DNA of 64,000 nucleotides. It comes from [Mycobacterium] crassicus. GTDB taxonomy: Bacteria; Actinomycetota; Actinomycetes; Mycobacteriales; Mycobacteriaceae. The notes beneath the pieces were generated by a model. That model worked only from the letters and a program-made list of their open reading frames with translations, was not told where the DNA came from and searched no databases. Position numbers and translations under genes: made by a program. The DNA lies in NCBI RefSeq assembly GCF_020181615.1, contig NZ_CP084029.1:2448782-2512781 (forward strand). Direction: 5' to 3'. This document shows, one piece after another, positions 25,676 to 39,154 of the stretch (position 1 is the first letter of the stretch; each line of letters opens with the position of its first letter).

Positions 25676-26494
25676 CTAGCGAGCCGACTTCGGGCAGGAC
25701 GGATGCTTACCCGCACTGACCAAATCGGCAACGGCTGCCCGCGGGTCGCCACTGGTGACAAGTCCCTCGCCGACCAGGACGGCGTCCGCGCCGGCGCCGG
25801 CGTACGCCAGCAGGTCCGCGGTGCCGCGCACTCCGGACTCCGCGATCTTGACCACCTCGGTGGGCAGGCCCGGGGCGATCCGTGCGAAGCAGTCGCGGTC
25901 GACGTTCAGTGTGGTCAGGTCCCGGGCGTTCACCCCGATCACCTTGGCGCCGGCGGTCAGGGCCCGATCGGCCTCTTCCTCGGTGTGCACCTCGACCAGA
26001 GCAGTCATCCCGAGCGACTCGGTGCGATCCAACATCGACACCAGCGCCTGCTGCTCCAGGGCCGCCACGATCAGCAGCAGCATGTCCGCGCCATGGGCGC
26101 GTGCCTCGTGAATCTGGTAGGGCCGCACGATGAAGTCCTTGCGCAGCACCGGGACGGATACCGCGGCTCGAACCGCATCCAAGTCGGCGAGCGAGCCGTT
26201 GAACCGGCGCTGCTCGGTCAGCACGCTGATCGCGCGGGCGCCGCCGTCGGCGTAGGAGCGAGCCAGGTCGGCGGGGTCCGCGATGGCGGCCAGTTGCCCC
26301 TTCGACGGGCTGGCCCGCTTCACCTCAGCGATCACCGCGATGCCGGGTTCGCGCAGCGCCGCCATCACATCCAGGGGTGCGGGCATGGCTTCGGCCGCCG
26401 CTTTGACCTCCGCCAGGCCGACAATGGCCTCCCGGGCGGCAACGTCGGCACAGACTCCCTCGATGATGGAGTCGAGCACGGATGCCGAACTCAT
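25676..26494 (-). CDS. trpC: Indole-3-glycerol-phosphate synthase
   Basis: 272 residues, identical in length to Rv1611. TIM barrel with catalytic Lys in [42 protein letters not shown] and [11 protein letters not shown] 26494 has an AGAGGAA ribosome site; the open frame upstream to 26653 has none and would lie in the intergenic region and the next gene. Confidence 0.96.
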   Translation of the reverse strand: MSSASVLDSIIEGVCADVAAREAIVGLAEVKAAAEAMPAPLDVMAALREPGIAVIAEVKRASPSKGQLAAIADPADLARSYADGGARAISVLTEQRRFNGSLADLDAVRAAVSVPVLRKDFIVRPYQIHEARAHGADMLLLIVAALEQQALVSMLDRTESLGMTALVEVHTEEEADRALTAGAKVIGVNARDLTTLNVDRDCFARIAPGLPTEVVKIAESGVRGTADLLAYAGAGADAVLVGEGLVTSGDPRAAVADLVSAGKHPSCPKSAR

Positions 26495-26576
26495 GTCTGC
26501 CGGTTCCTCTCGCGCGTTCCGTCGACGTTCGTCGAAGACCTTCATCGAAGGGTAACCACCGTCACTGGCCTCGATG

Positions 26577-27236
26577 TCACCGGCCCTCGGGCTCTGCTCC
26601 GGGTGCGCCGTCGGGCGGATCGCCAGTCGGGTCATAGCCCTCGTCAAGGGCATCCCACATCAGTCGTTCCGACATCTCCGGGACGACGGTGCCGTCGTCG
26701 AGGCCACGTGCGGCCGCCCGACGTGCGGCCGGCGCCGCATATTTCGTGTCGCCGCTGGTGTCGCGGGCGGCGGCTCGCATCAACAGAGCGGCAGCCGCCA
26801 TCACGCACAGCGCTGCGACCAGGGTCAGAACCGCGCCGGTGAGGCGGCGTTCCGTGCCCTGCAGCGAGGTGACCGGAATCTCGGCGATGTCGAGCGCCCG
26901 GACCGCGATGTCGCGCACCACCCACATGCTGATCGCGAGATATCCGCCGGCCAGACTCACCGCAGCCATCAGCACGGCCAGCACCCGCAGCTTCCAGCCG
27001 CGTACGGCCACCGCTGCGACAGCCGCGGCCAGGCACAGCAGCCCCAGCGGCACCAGGGCCGTCGACCACGACGCACCCGACACCGTGACCAGTCTGGGCT
27101 GGCCCAACCCGTCGAAGGAGCGGATCAGCACCCACGGCAGCCGCGACGCACCCCACAGCCCGCCGGCGGCCAGCACCAGCAGTACCTGCGCGCTCCGCAA
27201 TGCCGCGACGCCGCGGCGGACCGGATCGTCAGCCAT
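26577..27236 (-). CDS. Trp-operon-associated membrane protein (Rv1610 type)
   Basis: 219 residues with four transmembrane helices (around 17-33, 60-80, 86-108 and 134-155), an [20 protein letters not shown] start and a charged C-terminal half. It belongs to the actinobacterial family found almost only between trpE and trpC; its function is unproven, perhaps transport or membrane anchoring of the pathway. ATG 27236 overlaps the trpE stop by 8 nt. The longer open frame to 27377 lies inside trpE. Confidence 0.87.
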   Translation of the reverse strand: MADDPVRRGVAALRSAQVLLVLAAGGLWGASRLPWVLIRSFDGLGQPRLVTVSGASWSTALVPLGLLCLAAAVAAVAVRGWKLRVLAVLMAAVSLAGGYLAISMWVVRDIAVRALDIAEIPVTSLQGTERRLTGAVLTLVAALCVMAAAALLMRAAARDTSGDTKYAAPAARRAAARGLDDGTVVPEMSERLMWDALDEGYDPTGDPPDGAPGAEPEGR

Positions 27237-28770
27237 CGGTCCCGGGCCCGGACAGTGTTTCGGCGGCGGCGATCGCGGCCAGCACGGCCCGGGCCTTGTT
27301 CGACGCCTCGGTGTACTCGTAGGGGCCGTTGGAGTCCGCCACCACCCCACCGCCGGCCTGCACGTAGGCAGTGCCATTGGCCAGCAGGGCGGTGCGGATC
27401 GCGATCGCGAAGTCGGCGTTGCCGGCGAAGTCCAGGTAGCCCACCACGCCGCCGTACAGCCCGCGACGGGTCTTCTCGACCTCTTCGATCAACTCCATCG
27501 CACGCACCTTGGGCGCCCCGGACAGGGTGCCGGCCGGGAAACAGGCGGTTACCGCGTCCAGTGCGGTCTGGTCCTCGGCGAGCAATCCGGTGACCGTGGA
27601 CACCAGGTGCATGACGTGGCTGTAGCGCTCGATGTGGCTGTAGTCGCCGACCCGCACCGTGCCCGGAACGCATACCCGACCCAGATCGTTGCGCCCCAGG
27701 TCGACCAGCATCAGGTGCTCGGCGCGCTCCTTGTCGTCGGCCAACAACTCCTTGGCCAGCAACTGGTCTTCCTCCTCGGTGGCACCGCGCCACCGGGTCC
27801 CGGCGATCGGGTGGGTCGTCGCGCGCCCGTCCTGCACCGTCACCAAGGCTTCAGGGCTGGAACCCACGATCGAAAATGCCAGTCCCCCAGCATCATCGGG
27901 CACCTGAAGCAGGTACATGTACGGGCTGGGGTTGGAGACCCGCAGCATCCGGTAGACATCTATCGCGTCGACGTCGGTGTCCATCTCGAACCGCTGCGAG
28001 GGAACCACCTGAAACGCCTCGCCGGCCTCGATCTCGCCGACCAGGCGCTCGACGATCGCCCCGTACTCCTCGGGGGTGCACTGCCCGCGGTAGACCGGAT
28101 CGGGCCGGTCGAAGGTGGCGACGCTGGACTCCAGCGGCTGGCTCAGTGCCGCGGTCATCACGTCGAGGCGGGCGATCGCGTCGTCGTAGGCCTCGTCGAC
28201 CCGCTCGTCGGTGCCGTTCCAGTTGACCGCGTTGGCGATCAGGGTGATGGTGCCCTCGTGATGGTCGACGGCGGCCATGTCGGTGGCCAGCAGCAGCAGC
28301 ATGTCGGGCAGCCGCAGGTCGTCGACGGCCAGCTCAGGTAAGCGCTCCAGGCGGCGCACCATGTCGTAGGCGAAAAAGCCGACCAGCCCGCTCGACAACG
28401 GCGGCAACCCGGGCAGGTGGGCCGTTTCCAGCAGCGCCAGCGTCTCGCGCAGAGCCTGCAGCGGATCCCCGCCGGTGGGAGCATCCTGCGGTGCCGCCCC
28501 GAGCCACACCGCGTCGCCGTCCCGCACGGTCAAGGCCGAGGACGTCCCGGCGCCGATGAACGACCACCGCGACCAGGAGCGGCCGTTCTCCGCGGACTCC
28601 AGCAGGAAGGTGCCGGGCCGGTTGGCGGCCAGCTTGCGGTAGGCCGACAACGGCGTCTCGGCGTCGGCCAGCACCTTGCGGGTTACCGGGACCACCCGGT
28701 GCTCGGCGGCGAGCGCCCGGAATTCCGCCCGCGACGCGGTGCCGGCAGGAGAAGAGCTAGCGGTTTGCAC
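27229..28770 (-). CDS. trpE: Anthranilate synthase component I
   Basis: Converts chorismate to anthranilate. 513 residues. It has the N-terminal Trp-binding region with the [18 protein letters not shown] motif, then [51 protein letters not shown] and the C-terminal [15 protein letters not shown] 28770 has a GGGAAG ribosome site 9 nt upstream. The open frame runs on to 29241 only as a shadow antisense to bcpB. It is the first gene of the trp cluster and divergent from bcpB, 51 bp apart. I saw no leader peptide or attenuator in that gap. Confidence 0.96.
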   Translation of the reverse strand: MQTASSSPAGTASRAEFRALAAEHRVVPVTRKVLADAETPLSAYRKLAANRPGTFLLESAENGRSWSRWSFIGAGTSSALTVRDGDAVWLGAAPQDAPTGGDPLQALRETLALLETAHLPGLPPLSSGLVGFFAYDMVRRLERLPELAVDDLRLPDMLLLLATDMAAVDHHEGTITLIANAVNWNGTDERVDEAYDDAIARLDVMTAALSQPLESSVATFDRPDPVYRGQCTPEEYGAIVERLVGEIEAGEAFQVVPSQRFEMDTDVDAIDVYRMLRVSNPSPYMYLLQVPDDAGGLAFSIVGSSPEALVTVQDGRATTHPIAGTRWRGATEEEDQLLAKELLADDKERAEHLMLVDLGRNDLGRVCVPGTVRVGDYSHIERYSHVMHLVSTVTGLLAEDQTALDAVTACFPAGTLSGAPKVRAMELIEEVEKTRRGLYGGVVGYLDFAGNADFAIAIRTALLANGTAYVQAGGGVVADSNGPYEYTEASNKARAVLAAIAAAETLSGPGTDG

Positions 28771-28808
28771 GCCGACAATCTTCCCAGACCCGCTCGTGGG
28801 GTCAGGAG

Positions 28809-28814
28809 TAGCCT
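28809..28814 (+). promoter_or_regulatory. -10 hexamer for leaderless bcpB
   Basis: TAGCCT followed by 7 nt (ggcggcc) and ATG 28822. Confidence 0.62.
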
Positions 28815-28821
28815 GGCGGCC

Positions 28822-29286
28822 ATGAAAGCTGGCGACACCGTGGCCGATTTCGAGCTCCCCGACCAGACCGGAGCTCCGCGCAAACTCAGCGCACTGCTCG
28901 CCGACGGGCCGGTGGTGCTGTTCTTCTATCCGGCGGCGATGACCCCCGGCTGCACCAAGGAGGCCTGCCACTTCCGTGATCTGGCCGCCGAGTTCGCCGC
29001 CGTCGGGGCGCAACGGGTCGGAATCAGCACCGATGCGGTGGCCAAGCAGGCCAAGTTCGCCGACCAGCAGGGCTTCGATTACCCGCTGTTGTCCGACGCC
29101 GACGGCAGGGTCGCCGCACAGTTCGGAGTCAAGCGCGGCCTGCTCGGCAAGTTGATGCCCGTCAAACGGACCACGTTCGTCATCGACGCGGACCGCACCG
29201 TGCTCGACGTGATCGCCAGCGAATTCTCCATGGACGTCCACGCCGACAAGGCACTGGAGCTGCTGCGGGCGCGCTCCTCGGCGTAG
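28822..29286 (+). CDS. bcpB: Thiol peroxidase of the BCP/PrxQ family
   Basis: 154 residues. Reduces hydroperoxides using thioredoxin or another thiol. Thioredoxin fold; [20 protein letters not shown] carries the peroxidatic Cys (PGC) and, five residues later, a second Cys typical of the atypical two-Cys PrxQ class. The C-terminal [12 protein letters not shown] is also typical. Rv1608c homologue. The ATG is fixed by the -10 box 7 nt upstream. Convergent with the methyltransferase gene, 6 bp apart. Confidence 0.94.
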   Translation: MKAGDTVADFELPDQTGAPRKLSALLADGPVVLFFYPAAMTPGCTKEACHFRDLAAEFAAVGAQRVGISTDAVAKQAKFADQQGFDYPLLSDADGRVAAQFGVKRGLLGKLMPVKRTTFVIDADRTVLDVIASEFSMDVHADKALELLRARSSA

Positions 29287-29292
29287 CTACGG

Positions 29293-30126
29293 TCAGGCGG
29301 GTTTGTGGAACGTGTAAACCCGGTACTGAAGAAGACCCAGCTTGGACAGCCACGTCATCCAGCGGGTCCCCACGATCATGGTCTTCCGGGTGTCCGCCGA
29401 ATCTTGCGCACGGAAGAATTTGAGCAGGAACGGGTACGTCGGCAAGGTGTGCTTCCGGATGTTGCGATTGGCTTCGAGCCGCAGTCCCGCACGTGAGCCC
29501 ATGGCCCGGTAGGACCGCAGCGGGACCTTCCCGAGCGTTCCGTAGGACTTCGCGACTCGGGTACGGATCGCCATCCAGATCGGGGTCCTACCGAAGAACA
29601 TCATGACCGGTACGAAGTCCGATACCGCCAGGTAGCCGCCCGGTTTGAGCACCCGCGCAGCCTCCGCGAGGAACCGCTCACGGGACGGGAAGTGGAAGAT
29701 GCATTCGACGGCCAGGACGCGGTCGAAGGAGTTGTCCTCGAACGGCAACGCACAGGCGTCGGCTTCGACCCAGGAGATCTCGTTGCCGACGGCCGGCCTG
29801 CTCTCAGCCTCGGCGATCGCGAGCTGGCGCGGGTCGATGTTCAGGCCGGTGAGATTCATGTCGGAGTGCCTGGCATCGATCTGGCGGATGGTTCCGCCGA
29901 ATCCGCAGCCGACATCGAGCAGCGTCTGCCCGTCAGCAACCTTGCCTGCCTCGAACAGCACGCAGTTCATCCGCTCCATGGCGGCGATGTAGTCGGCCAG
30001 AGTGCCATCGGCGACCTCAGGGTTCTCCCAATAACCCCAGTGCACCTGGTCTTCCCACAGTTGTCCGAACTCGCCGCGGTTGGGGCGATCGGCCATCAAG
30101 AGGTCAAAGTACGGGAGGTCGGGCAC
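29293..30126 (-). CDS. Class I SAM-dependent methyltransferase
   Basis: 277 residues. Rossmann methyltransferase: motif I TLLDVGCGFGGTIRQIDARH near residue 69, an acidic SAM contact in LTGLNIDPRQL, motif DRVLAVECIFHFPSRERFL, then AARVLKPGGYLAVSDFVPV. An EFGQLWEDQVHWGYW lead-in and an aromatic, positively charged C-terminus resemble small-molecule (sterol or polyketide-type) methyltransferases, but the substrate cannot be told. Same strand as the coiled-coil genes that follow upstream. Confidence 0.82.
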   Translation of the reverse strand: MPDLPYFDLLMADRPNRGEFGQLWEDQVHWGYWENPEVADGTLADYIAAMERMNCVLFEAGKVADGQTLLDVGCGFGGTIRQIDARHSDMNLTGLNIDPRQLAIAEAESRPAVGNEISWVEADACALPFEDNSFDRVLAVECIFHFPSRERFLAEAARVLKPGGYLAVSDFVPVMMFFGRTPIWMAIRTRVAKSYGTLGKVPLRSYRAMGSRAGLRLEANRNIRKHTLPTYPFLLKFFRAQDSADTRKTMIVGTRWMTWLSKLGLLQYRVYTFHKPA

Positions 30127-30164
30127 CCGCGGACGCTATCACAGCAAACGCTGCGCAGCCGCCT

Positions 30165-31205
30165 CTAGTCGGCGTCGGCCTGCTCTTCGGTCGCTTCTTC
30201 GGCCGCCGGCTCGGCCGCCGGATCGACAACAGCCCTGCGGTTGTCCCCGACCGCGGTGTCGATCCAGTTCTTGATCTCGTTGAGGTGGGTGACGATCCCG
30301 GTGCGCTCCCGTACCAGCATTTCCACTTCGGCCTGAGTGCGCTCGGTGAGCGTCTTGGCCTCGCGTTTGGTGGTTGAGATCAGTGTGGACGCCTCCAGTC
30401 GGGCTTCCTTGTCGAGCTTGGCGATGCTCTCCTCGGCGTGTTCCCACGCCGTCTTCATCTGCTGGTCCAGTCGGCGTTGCGCCTCCCGGCGGTTGCGCTC
30501 GTCTTCCTCCCAGGCCAGTTTGATCTGCTCGTCCAGGGCCTCCTGGGCGGCCCGGCGGTTGCGCTCGTCCTCCTCGGCGAGCTTCTGGTAGACCTCGCGG
30601 CGGTTGCGCTCGGCGTCCTCGATCTCCTGGGCGATGCGGCTGCGCTCCTCGTGCGCGATCCGCAGGATCTCCTCGGCTTCCACCGTGGCGGCGTCGAGGA
30701 TCTTCGCCCGACGGACGTTGGTGGAGGCCTGGAACTCGGCCAGGGCATCGCTGGCGGCGGCCCGGTCGTGGCGGGCCGCCTCCAACTGCTCGCGCAGCTC
30801 GCCGGTCAGCGACTCAGCGTCCTGGCGGGCCAGCTCCTTGGTGCGGCGGGCCTCTTCCGAGGCGATCCGCATCATCCGGGCGATGCGATCCGACATGCCC
30901 TCGACGGAGTCCACCGGACCGGTGACCTGCTCGAACTGAGACCGCAGTTGATCCAGTTCGGTGGTGAGCCGCTGGCGCTCGGCTTCGGCGTCGGCGGTCA
31001 TCCGCACGATGTCGTTCTGCAGCCTCGTGACCTCGGCGGTGAGCTGCTCGCGGTCGAATCGCGTCTGGGCCTTGACCGCGTCAAGAGATTTCGCCCGATC
31101 CTGCAGAATCTCGATTTCGTGGTGGAGGCGCGCGATGTAGTCCGAAACTTCATTTCGATCGAAACCGCGCATCTGCGTTTCGAACTCAGGAATTTCTAGC
31201 GCCAC
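30165..31205 (-). CDS. DivIVA-like coiled-coil protein
   Basis: 346 residues. The N-terminus has a DivIVA-type membrane-curvature motif (TQMRGFDRNEVSDYIARLHH). An almost uninterrupted coiled coil of about 270 residues follows, very rich in Arg, Glu and Ala (repeats such as EEDERNRRAAQEALDEQ and EEDERNRREAQRRLDQQ), then an acidic tail (AEPAAEEATEEQ). It resembles the mycobacterial DivIVA-domain and cellulose-binding-type coiled-coil proteins linked to polar growth or division. GTG 31205 has a perfect GAGGAG site 7 nt upstream. I do not recognise a direct M. tuberculosis counterpart at this locus, where Rv1607 (chaA) sits. Confidence 0.78.
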   Translation of the reverse strand: MALEIPEFETQMRGFDRNEVSDYIARLHHEIEILQDRAKSLDAVKAQTRFDREQLTAEVTRLQNDIVRMTADAEAERQRLTTELDQLRSQFEQVTGPVDSVEGMSDRIARMMRIASEEARRTKELARQDAESLTGELREQLEAARHDRAAASDALAEFQASTNVRRAKILDAATVEAEEILRIAHEERSRIAQEIEDAERNRREVYQKLAEEDERNRRAAQEALDEQIKLAWEEDERNRREAQRRLDQQMKTAWEHAEESIAKLDKEARLEASTLISTTKREAKTLTERTQAEVEMLVRERTGIVTHLNEIKNWIDTAVGDNRRAVVDPAAEPAAEEATEEQADAD

Positions 31206-31381
31206 CGGTTGACTCCTCGCAGCTGACTGGATCGGTTTTCGGTTCGATGGGCAACCAGCGTTCGACCGAGTTGGCTTGTGCGCGAGACCAAGTGGGCCGG
31301 CTCCACTCAGGTCGCCGTGCGACGCAGCGTATCAGAACTCGGTTAACGTGTCATCGGCCGCATATTGGCGAGACTATGCGC
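31206..31381. other. Intergenic gap between the two coiled-coil genes
   Basis: 175 bp with no ORF or RNA I can support. It presumably holds the promoter of the DivIVA-like gene. Confidence 0.4.
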
Positions 31382-32098
31382 TCAGCGCGGACGATTTTCG
31401 CGGAACCAGGACTCTTTTGCCGGAGGAAGCGTTTCACGGTTAACTTGTGCCGTCGAACGCTGGATCTGGTCGACGATTCTCGCGCGGGCATCCATGAGTT
31501 CGGTGAGCCGCTGGTGCGCATCGGCCACGTGCGTGTTGATCGCCTCGTTCATCTCGGTCAATATCTCCGAGGCGTGGTTCTCGGCTTCCTTCATGATCTC
31601 GGCGGCGCTCATGACCGCCTGCCGCCGCAGTTGGGCGGCGTGAACCCGCAGCTGCTTGTGCTGGGTCTCCAGTTCGGCCCGCAGCTCGGCGGCCTCTCGG
31701 CGTTGCGCCTCCGCGTCTTTGAGAATCACCGCAGCCTCATTCTCTGCGGCGGCACGCAATTCGTCGGCGAACCGCTGGGCTTCACCGCGGATGTCCTCAG
31801 CCTCGGCCATGGCGCCCTTGAGGATTCCGGACAGCCGGTCACTGAGGTCCACGATGTCACCGGGAATAGCCGACGCCAGCTCGTTGAACCGCGCCGACGT
31901 CGATTCCAGGTTCGCCTGGGACTTGCTCAGCTGGTTTGTGAGCGCGACGATCCGCGAGCCGGCGCGCGGCAGGTGCGCCTCGATGTCGGTGACCGTACCG
32001 GTCGCATAGTGCGTGTCGATATGCTGCGAAACCCGCTCCAGCTCGAAACCCGCAGACGTGTGGTCCAGCGGGTAGTCGTCCTGTTCGTCGGAGTTCAC
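31382..32098 (-). CDS. Coiled-coil protein of unknown function
   Basis: 238 residues, largely coiled coil from about residue 55 (LTNQLSKSQANLESTSARFN; then EAEDIRGEAQRFADELRAAA and HAAQLRRQAVMSAAEIMKEA). The Ala/Glu/Arg periodicity resembles its DivIVA-like neighbour, but the N-terminal DivIVA motif is absent, so the two may form a pair. GTG 32098; TATGCT lies 8 nt upstream. It lies 36 bp upstream of hisI's neighbourhood, outside the his overlap chain. Confidence 0.72.
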   Translation of the reverse strand: MNSDEQDDYPLDHTSAGFELERVSQHIDTHYATGTVTDIEAHLPRAGSRIVALTNQLSKSQANLESTSARFNELASAIPGDIVDLSDRLSGILKGAMAEAEDIRGEAQRFADELRAAAENEAAVILKDAEAQRREAAELRAELETQHKQLRVHAAQLRRQAVMSAAEIMKEAENHASEILTEMNEAINTHVADAHQRLTELMDARARIVDQIQRSTAQVNRETLPPAKESWFRENRPR

Positions 32099-32134
32099 AG
32101 TCGGCCAGCATACCGCTCGACTGCCGGTGGCGAC

Positions 32135-32491
32135 TCAATCCGCGGGTTCGAACAGCAGGTCCGCGTCGAAGCAGCTGTGATCGCCGGTATGACACGCTCC
32201 GCCGGTCTGATCCACCTCGAGCAGCACCGTGTCGCCGTCGCAGTCCAACCGCACCGAGTGCACGTACTGGGTGTGACCCGATGTCGCACCCTTGACCCAC
32301 TGCTCCCCCCGGGAACGCGAAAAATAGGTCGCCTCACGGGTTGCCAGGGTGCGCGCCAACGCGTCGTCGTCCATCCAGGCGACCATCAGCACGTCGCCGC
32401 TGCCCCGCTCCTGCGCCACCGCGGCGATCAGCCCGTCGGCATTGCGCTTGAGCCGGGCGGCAATCGCCGGATCGAGGCTGAACGCACTCAT
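32135..32491 (-). CDS. hisI: Phosphoribosyl-AMP cyclohydrolase
   Basis: Third step of histidine synthesis. 118 residues, single-domain form. Conserved stretch [20 protein letters not shown], Ser/Arg-rich [13 protein letters not shown], the metal ligands in [20 protein letters not shown] and a HTGDHSCF end. ATG 32491 overlaps the hisF stop as ATGA. Last gene of the his operon. Confidence 0.96.
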   Translation of the reverse strand: MSAFSLDPAIAARLKRNADGLIAAVAQERGSGDVLMVAWMDDDALARTLATREATYFSRSRGEQWVKGATSGHTQYVHSVRLDCDGDTVLLEVDQTGGACHTGDHSCFDADLLFEPAD

Positions 32492-33282
32492 CTGACGGTG
32501 ATCCCCTCGGCCGCCATCGCCGCCTTCACCTGGCTGATGGTCAATTCCCGGAAGTGAAACACGCTGGCCGCCAGTACCGCATCGGCCCCGGCGGCGACGG
32601 CCGGGGCGAAATGCTCGACCGCCCCGGCTCCCCCGCTGGCGATCACCGGGACGCTCACCGCCGCGCGCACCGCCCGCAGCATCGGCAGGTCGAAGCCGGC
32701 CTTGGTGCCGTCAGCGTCCATCGAGTTCAGCAGGATCTCCCCGACGCCCAGTTCGACACCGCGGACCGCCCATTCGACCGCGTCGATGCCGGTGCCCTTC
32801 CGGCCGCCGTGGGTGGTGACCTCCCACCCGGACGGTGTGGGCTTGGGCCCATTGGGCCCAATAGGCACGGTGCGGGCATCGACCGACAGCACGATGCACT
32901 GCGAGCCGAAGTGGCGAGCCAACTCCTCCAGCAGCTCCGGCCGGGTGATCGCGGCGGTGTTCACCGACACCTTGTCGGCGCCGGCCCGCAGCAGCACGTC
33001 GACGTCGGCGACGGTGCGCACCCCACCGCCGACGGTCAGCGGGATGAACACCTGATCGGCGGTGCGGGCGACCACCTCCAACATGGTGGCCCGGCCCGAA
33101 GACGACGCCGTGACGTCGAGAAACGTCAGTTCGTCGGCGCCCTCGGCGTCGTAGGCGGCGGCGAGCTCGACCGGGTCACCGGCGTCGCGCAGGTTCGCGA
33201 AGTTGACCCCCTTGACGACCCGACCGCCGTCGACGTCCAGGCACGGGATGACCCGCACCGCCACATCGCTGCCTTGGCCCAT
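32488..33282 (-). CDS. hisF: Imidazole glycerol phosphate synthase, cyclase subunit
   Basis: 264 residues, TIM barrel. Pairs with HisH to form imidazole glycerol phosphate and AICAR. Catalytic Asp residues in [14 protein letters not shown] and [14 protein letters not shown]; phosphate loops GGGVRT and [14 protein letters not shown] 33282 begins 1 nt after the impA stop; the longer open frame to 33483 overlaps impA. Confidence 0.97.
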   Translation of the reverse strand: MGQGSDVAVRVIPCLDVDGGRVVKGVNFANLRDAGDPVELAAAYDAEGADELTFLDVTASSSGRATMLEVVARTADQVFIPLTVGGGVRTVADVDVLLRAGADKVSVNTAAITRPELLEELARHFGSQCIVLSVDARTVPIGPNGPKPTPSGWEVTTHGGRKGTGIDAVEWAVRGVELGVGEILLNSMDADGTKAGFDLPMLRAVRAAVSVPVIASGGAGAVEHFAPAVAAGADAVLAASVFHFRELTISQVKAAMAAEGITVR

Positions 33283-33283
33283 C

Positions 33284-34099
33284 TCAGTAGTCCTCCGGTG
33301 CGCCGACCGCGGCCAGGATGTCGAGGATCTCGGCGTGCGCGCCCGGCGCGGCGGCCAACGCCGAATGCGACTGTGGGGTCCACGGCTCCCCCGCCAGGTC
33401 GGTGACGATCCCGCCGGCCGCGCGCACCAGCGCGACACCGGCGGCGTGGTCCCAGACGTGGTCGCCGAAACTGATCGCCCCACCGAGGGCTCCGTCGGCG
33501 ACGTGGGCCAGATCGATTCCGGTGGCGCCGTACATGCGTGTTCGCGAGGTCACCCGGCTCAGACCCGCCAGCACCGCCAGCCGGTATCGCCCGGGGAAAC
33601 GCCCGCGCCAGTCCACGTTGAACGTGCCGAGGCCGACCAGTGAGTCGGACAGCGCGGTGTGGCTCAGCCCCGGCTGCGCCACACCGTTGCGGATCAGTGG
33701 GCCGTTCGCCACGGCGCTGTAGCGCTGGTCGGTAAACGGCAGCCAGGTCAGACCGGCTACCGGCTCACCGTCACGCAGCAGGCCCAGCAGGATCGCGGCC
33801 AACGGTGATCCGGCCGCGTAGTTGAACGTCCCGTCAATAGGGTCAAGCACCCACACCAGCGGGGAGTCGATCGGCGGACCGCCGAATTCTTCGCCGTGCA
33901 CTCCGATTCCGGTGGCCGACACCAGCGCCTCGGTGATCTGGCGTTCGAGTGCCAGGTCGACTTCGGTGGCGAAATCGTTGCCGCCCTTGCGGACTGCTGA
34001 CCGCGCTCGGTGGCCGTCGACGAAAGGCTTTGCCGCGACATCAAGGATCTTGGTCGCCTCGGCGACCAGAGCGTTCAGATCCGCGGTGTCCAGCGCCAC
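33284..34099 (-). CDS. impA: Inositol-monophosphatase-family enzyme embedded in the his operon
   Basis: 271 residues. Lithium-sensitive phosphatase fold with the metal sites GEEFGG and [17 protein letters not shown], and the C-terminal [20 protein letters not shown]. The Rv1604 homologue sits at this same place. As the actinobacterial his operon needs a histidinol-phosphate phosphatase, a role in that step has been considered for such enzymes; inositol phosphatase activity is the alternative. GTG 34099 lies 7 nt after hisA. Confidence 0.92.
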   Translation of the reverse strand: MALDTADLNALVAEATKILDVAAKPFVDGHRARSAVRKGGNDFATEVDLALERQITEALVSATGIGVHGEEFGGPPIDSPLVWVLDPIDGTFNYAAGSPLAAILLGLLRDGEPVAGLTWLPFTDQRYSAVANGPLIRNGVAQPGLSHTALSDSLVGLGTFNVDWRGRFPGRYRLAVLAGLSRVTSRTRMYGATGIDLAHVADGALGGAISFGDHVWDHAAGVALVRAAGGIVTDLAGEPWTPQSHSALAAAPGAHAEILDILAAVGAPEDY

Positions 34100-34106
34100 G
34101 TCGGGC

Positions 34107-34859
34107 CTACCCCTGCACCGCGGCGAGGGCCTGCGGCAGGGTGAACCGTCCCGCGTAGAGCGCCTTGCCGACGATCGCACCTTCGACCCCGCGGCCCACC
34201 AGCGTGGCGATGGCCCGCAGATCGTCGAGGCTGGACACCCCGCCGGAGGCGATCACCGGAATCTCGGTGCGGTCGGCGACCTCGCCGAGCAGTTCCAGAT
34301 TGGGCCCGCCCAGGGTGCCGTCCTTGGTCACGTCGGTGACGACGAAACGCGAACATCCTTCGCGGTCAAGGCGTTCCAGTACCGGCCACAGCTCGCCGCC
34401 GTCGGTCTCCCAGCCCCGCCCGCGCAGCCGATAGTTGCCGTCGACGATCTGTACGTCCAAGCCGACCGCGACCTGTTCACCGTGTTCGGCGATCGCGCGC
34501 GCGCACCATTGCGGGTTCTCCAGTGCTGCGGTGCCCAGGTTGACCCGGGCGCAGCCGGTGGCCAGGGCCGCCGCCAGCGACTCGTCGTCGCGGATACCGC
34601 CGGACAGTTCGACTTTGACGTCCAGGCGCCCGACCACATCGGCGAGCAGTTCGCGGTTCGAACCGCGACCGAAGGCGGCATCGAGATCGACGAGGTGAAT
34701 CCACTCCGCACCGTCACGCTGCCAGCCCAGCGCGGCATCCAGCGCCGAGCCGTATTCGGTCTCGCTGCCGGCCTTGCCCTGGACCAGACGGACCGCGCGC
34801 CCGTCGACCACGTCGACAGCGGGCAACAGAATCAATGCGTTGTCGGCAGATGTGCTCAC
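34107..34859 (-). CDS. hisA: ProFAR isomerase HisA (PriA-type)
   Basis: 250 residues. TIM-barrel isomerase; in mycobacteria the same protein (PriA) also serves tryptophan synthesis as phosphoribosylanthranilate isomerase. This fits with no trpF in the trp cluster here. Catalytic Asp in [14 protein letters not shown] and [14 protein letters not shown]; the PriA-type Arg region [10 protein letters not shown] is present. GTG 34859 overlaps the hisH stop as GTGA. Confidence 0.96.
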   Translation of the reverse strand: MSTSADNALILLPAVDVVDGRAVRLVQGKAGSETEYGSALDAALGWQRDGAEWIHLVDLDAAFGRGSNRELLADVVGRLDVKVELSGGIRDDESLAAALATGCARVNLGTAALENPQWCARAIAEHGEQVAVGLDVQIVDGNYRLRGRGWETDGGELWPVLERLDREGCSRFVVTDVTKDGTLGGPNLELLGEVADRTEIPVIASGGVSSLDDLRAIATLVGRGVEGAIVGKALYAGRFTLPQALAAVQG

Positions 34860-35481
34860 AGTGCTTCCACCCAATTCCTCAAAAGTGTCGCCCCGGCATC
34901 CCCGCTTTTCTCGGGGTGAAACTGGGTGGCGGCCAACGGTCCGTCCTCGACAGCCGCCAGGAACGGTACCTGATGGGTCGCCCGGGTCACCAAAGCCTCA
35001 GCGCGGCCTTCCCAGCGCTGCGCTGCGTAGGAGTGCACGAAGTAGAACCTGGTATCGGCGTCGAATCCACGAAACAAGATGCTGCCCGGAGCCGCGTCGA
35101 CGACGTTCCACCCCATGTGCGGGATCACCGGGGCGTCCAGGCGGGTGACCGCACCCGGCCACTGGCCGCAGCCGGCGGTGTCCACCCCGAACTCGACGCC
35201 GTGCGCGAACAGGATCTGCATCCCGACGCACACGCCCAGCACCGGACGGCCGGCCTGCACCCGCTCGGCGATGATCTTGTCCCCCTGCACCTTGCGCAGT
35301 CCGGCCATGCACGCGGCGAACGCCCCGACGCCCGGCACCACCAGGCCGTCGGCCGCTGCGGCGGCATCGGCGTCGGCGGTCACCTCGACCGCCGCACCGA
35401 CCCGCTGCAGGGCACGTTGAGCCGAACGCAGGTTCCCGGACCCGTAGTCCAGGATCACCACCTCGGGTTTAGCCGACCCCG

Positions 35482-35485
<4 letters not shown>
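34856..35485 (-). CDS. hisH: Imidazole glycerol phosphate synthase, glutaminase subunit
   Basis: 209 residues, class I glutamine amidotransferase. Nucleophilic Cys in [12 protein letters not shown], catalytic His/Glu in [12 protein letters not shown], oxyanion region PGVGAF. GTG 35485 overlaps the hisB stop as GTGA. Confidence 0.97.
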
Positions 35486-38563
<3,078 letters not shown>

Positions 38564-38725
38564 GTCGACCATTCTCCCAGAGCCACTCAAGTGGTTATCG
38601 CCACGCTCGGCAGAACTCTCGGTAGAGCTGAAGGTCCAGCGTGCGTCCGCGCCGATGCCGACCGGCGTACGGCGACCGGACCGCTAGGCTGGTTCGCGTC
38701 GGCGACTGCGGGAAACGGAGACGGC

Positions 38726-39130
38726 ATGGCCACCAAGGACCACCCCAAGAGCGTTCCCGGAGTGCCCTACATTTTCCCCGACTGGCTGGATTACCTGCAG
38801 CGCAAGATCGAAAGCCCCTTGGTCAAACGATTCCACCTTCCCGGCTTCGCGGTGATCGACCATCGGGGCCGCAAGTCCGGCAACCCGTACCGGACCGTCG
38901 TACGAGCGTTCCGCAAGGGCCCGCGACTGGCTGTCATGCTCGGTCACGGCAAAGCCGACTGGGTCAGGAACGTGCTCGCCGCCGGTGAGGCCGACGTACG
39001 CCTGTTCCGGCGCGACGTTCACGTCACCAACCCGCGGATCGTGCCGATCGGCGGCGACACCAGCGGCCTGCCGTGGATCGCCCGGGTGGGCGCCCGATGG
39101 GTCGGGATACTGGTCGCGGACATCACCTGA
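38726..39130 (+). CDS. Deazaflavin (F420)-dependent nitroreductase-family protein, copy 1
   Basis: 134 residues of the Ddn/DUF385 split-barrel family: FAVIDHRGRKSGNPYRT, LGHGKADWVRNVLAAGEADV and the C-terminal LVADIT. Most family members bind coenzyme F420 and reduce quinones or nitro compounds, but activity cannot be read from the sequence. ATG 38726 has GGAG 8 nt upstream. It forms a tandem pair with the next gene; divergent from hisD. Confidence 0.85.
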   Translation: MATKDHPKSVPGVPYIFPDWLDYLQRKIESPLVKRFHLPGFAVIDHRGRKSGNPYRTVVRAFRKGPRLAVMLGHGKADWVRNVLAAGEADVRLFRRDVHVTNPRIVPIGGDTSGLPWIARVGARWVGILVADIT

Positions 39131-39154
39131 ACAACCACGAGGAACGGAGTTCGT

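Noticed and set aside
28771-28821. Trp attenuator or leader peptide before trpE
   Set aside because: The 51-bp gap to bcpB has no Trp-rich short ORF and no alternative hairpins.
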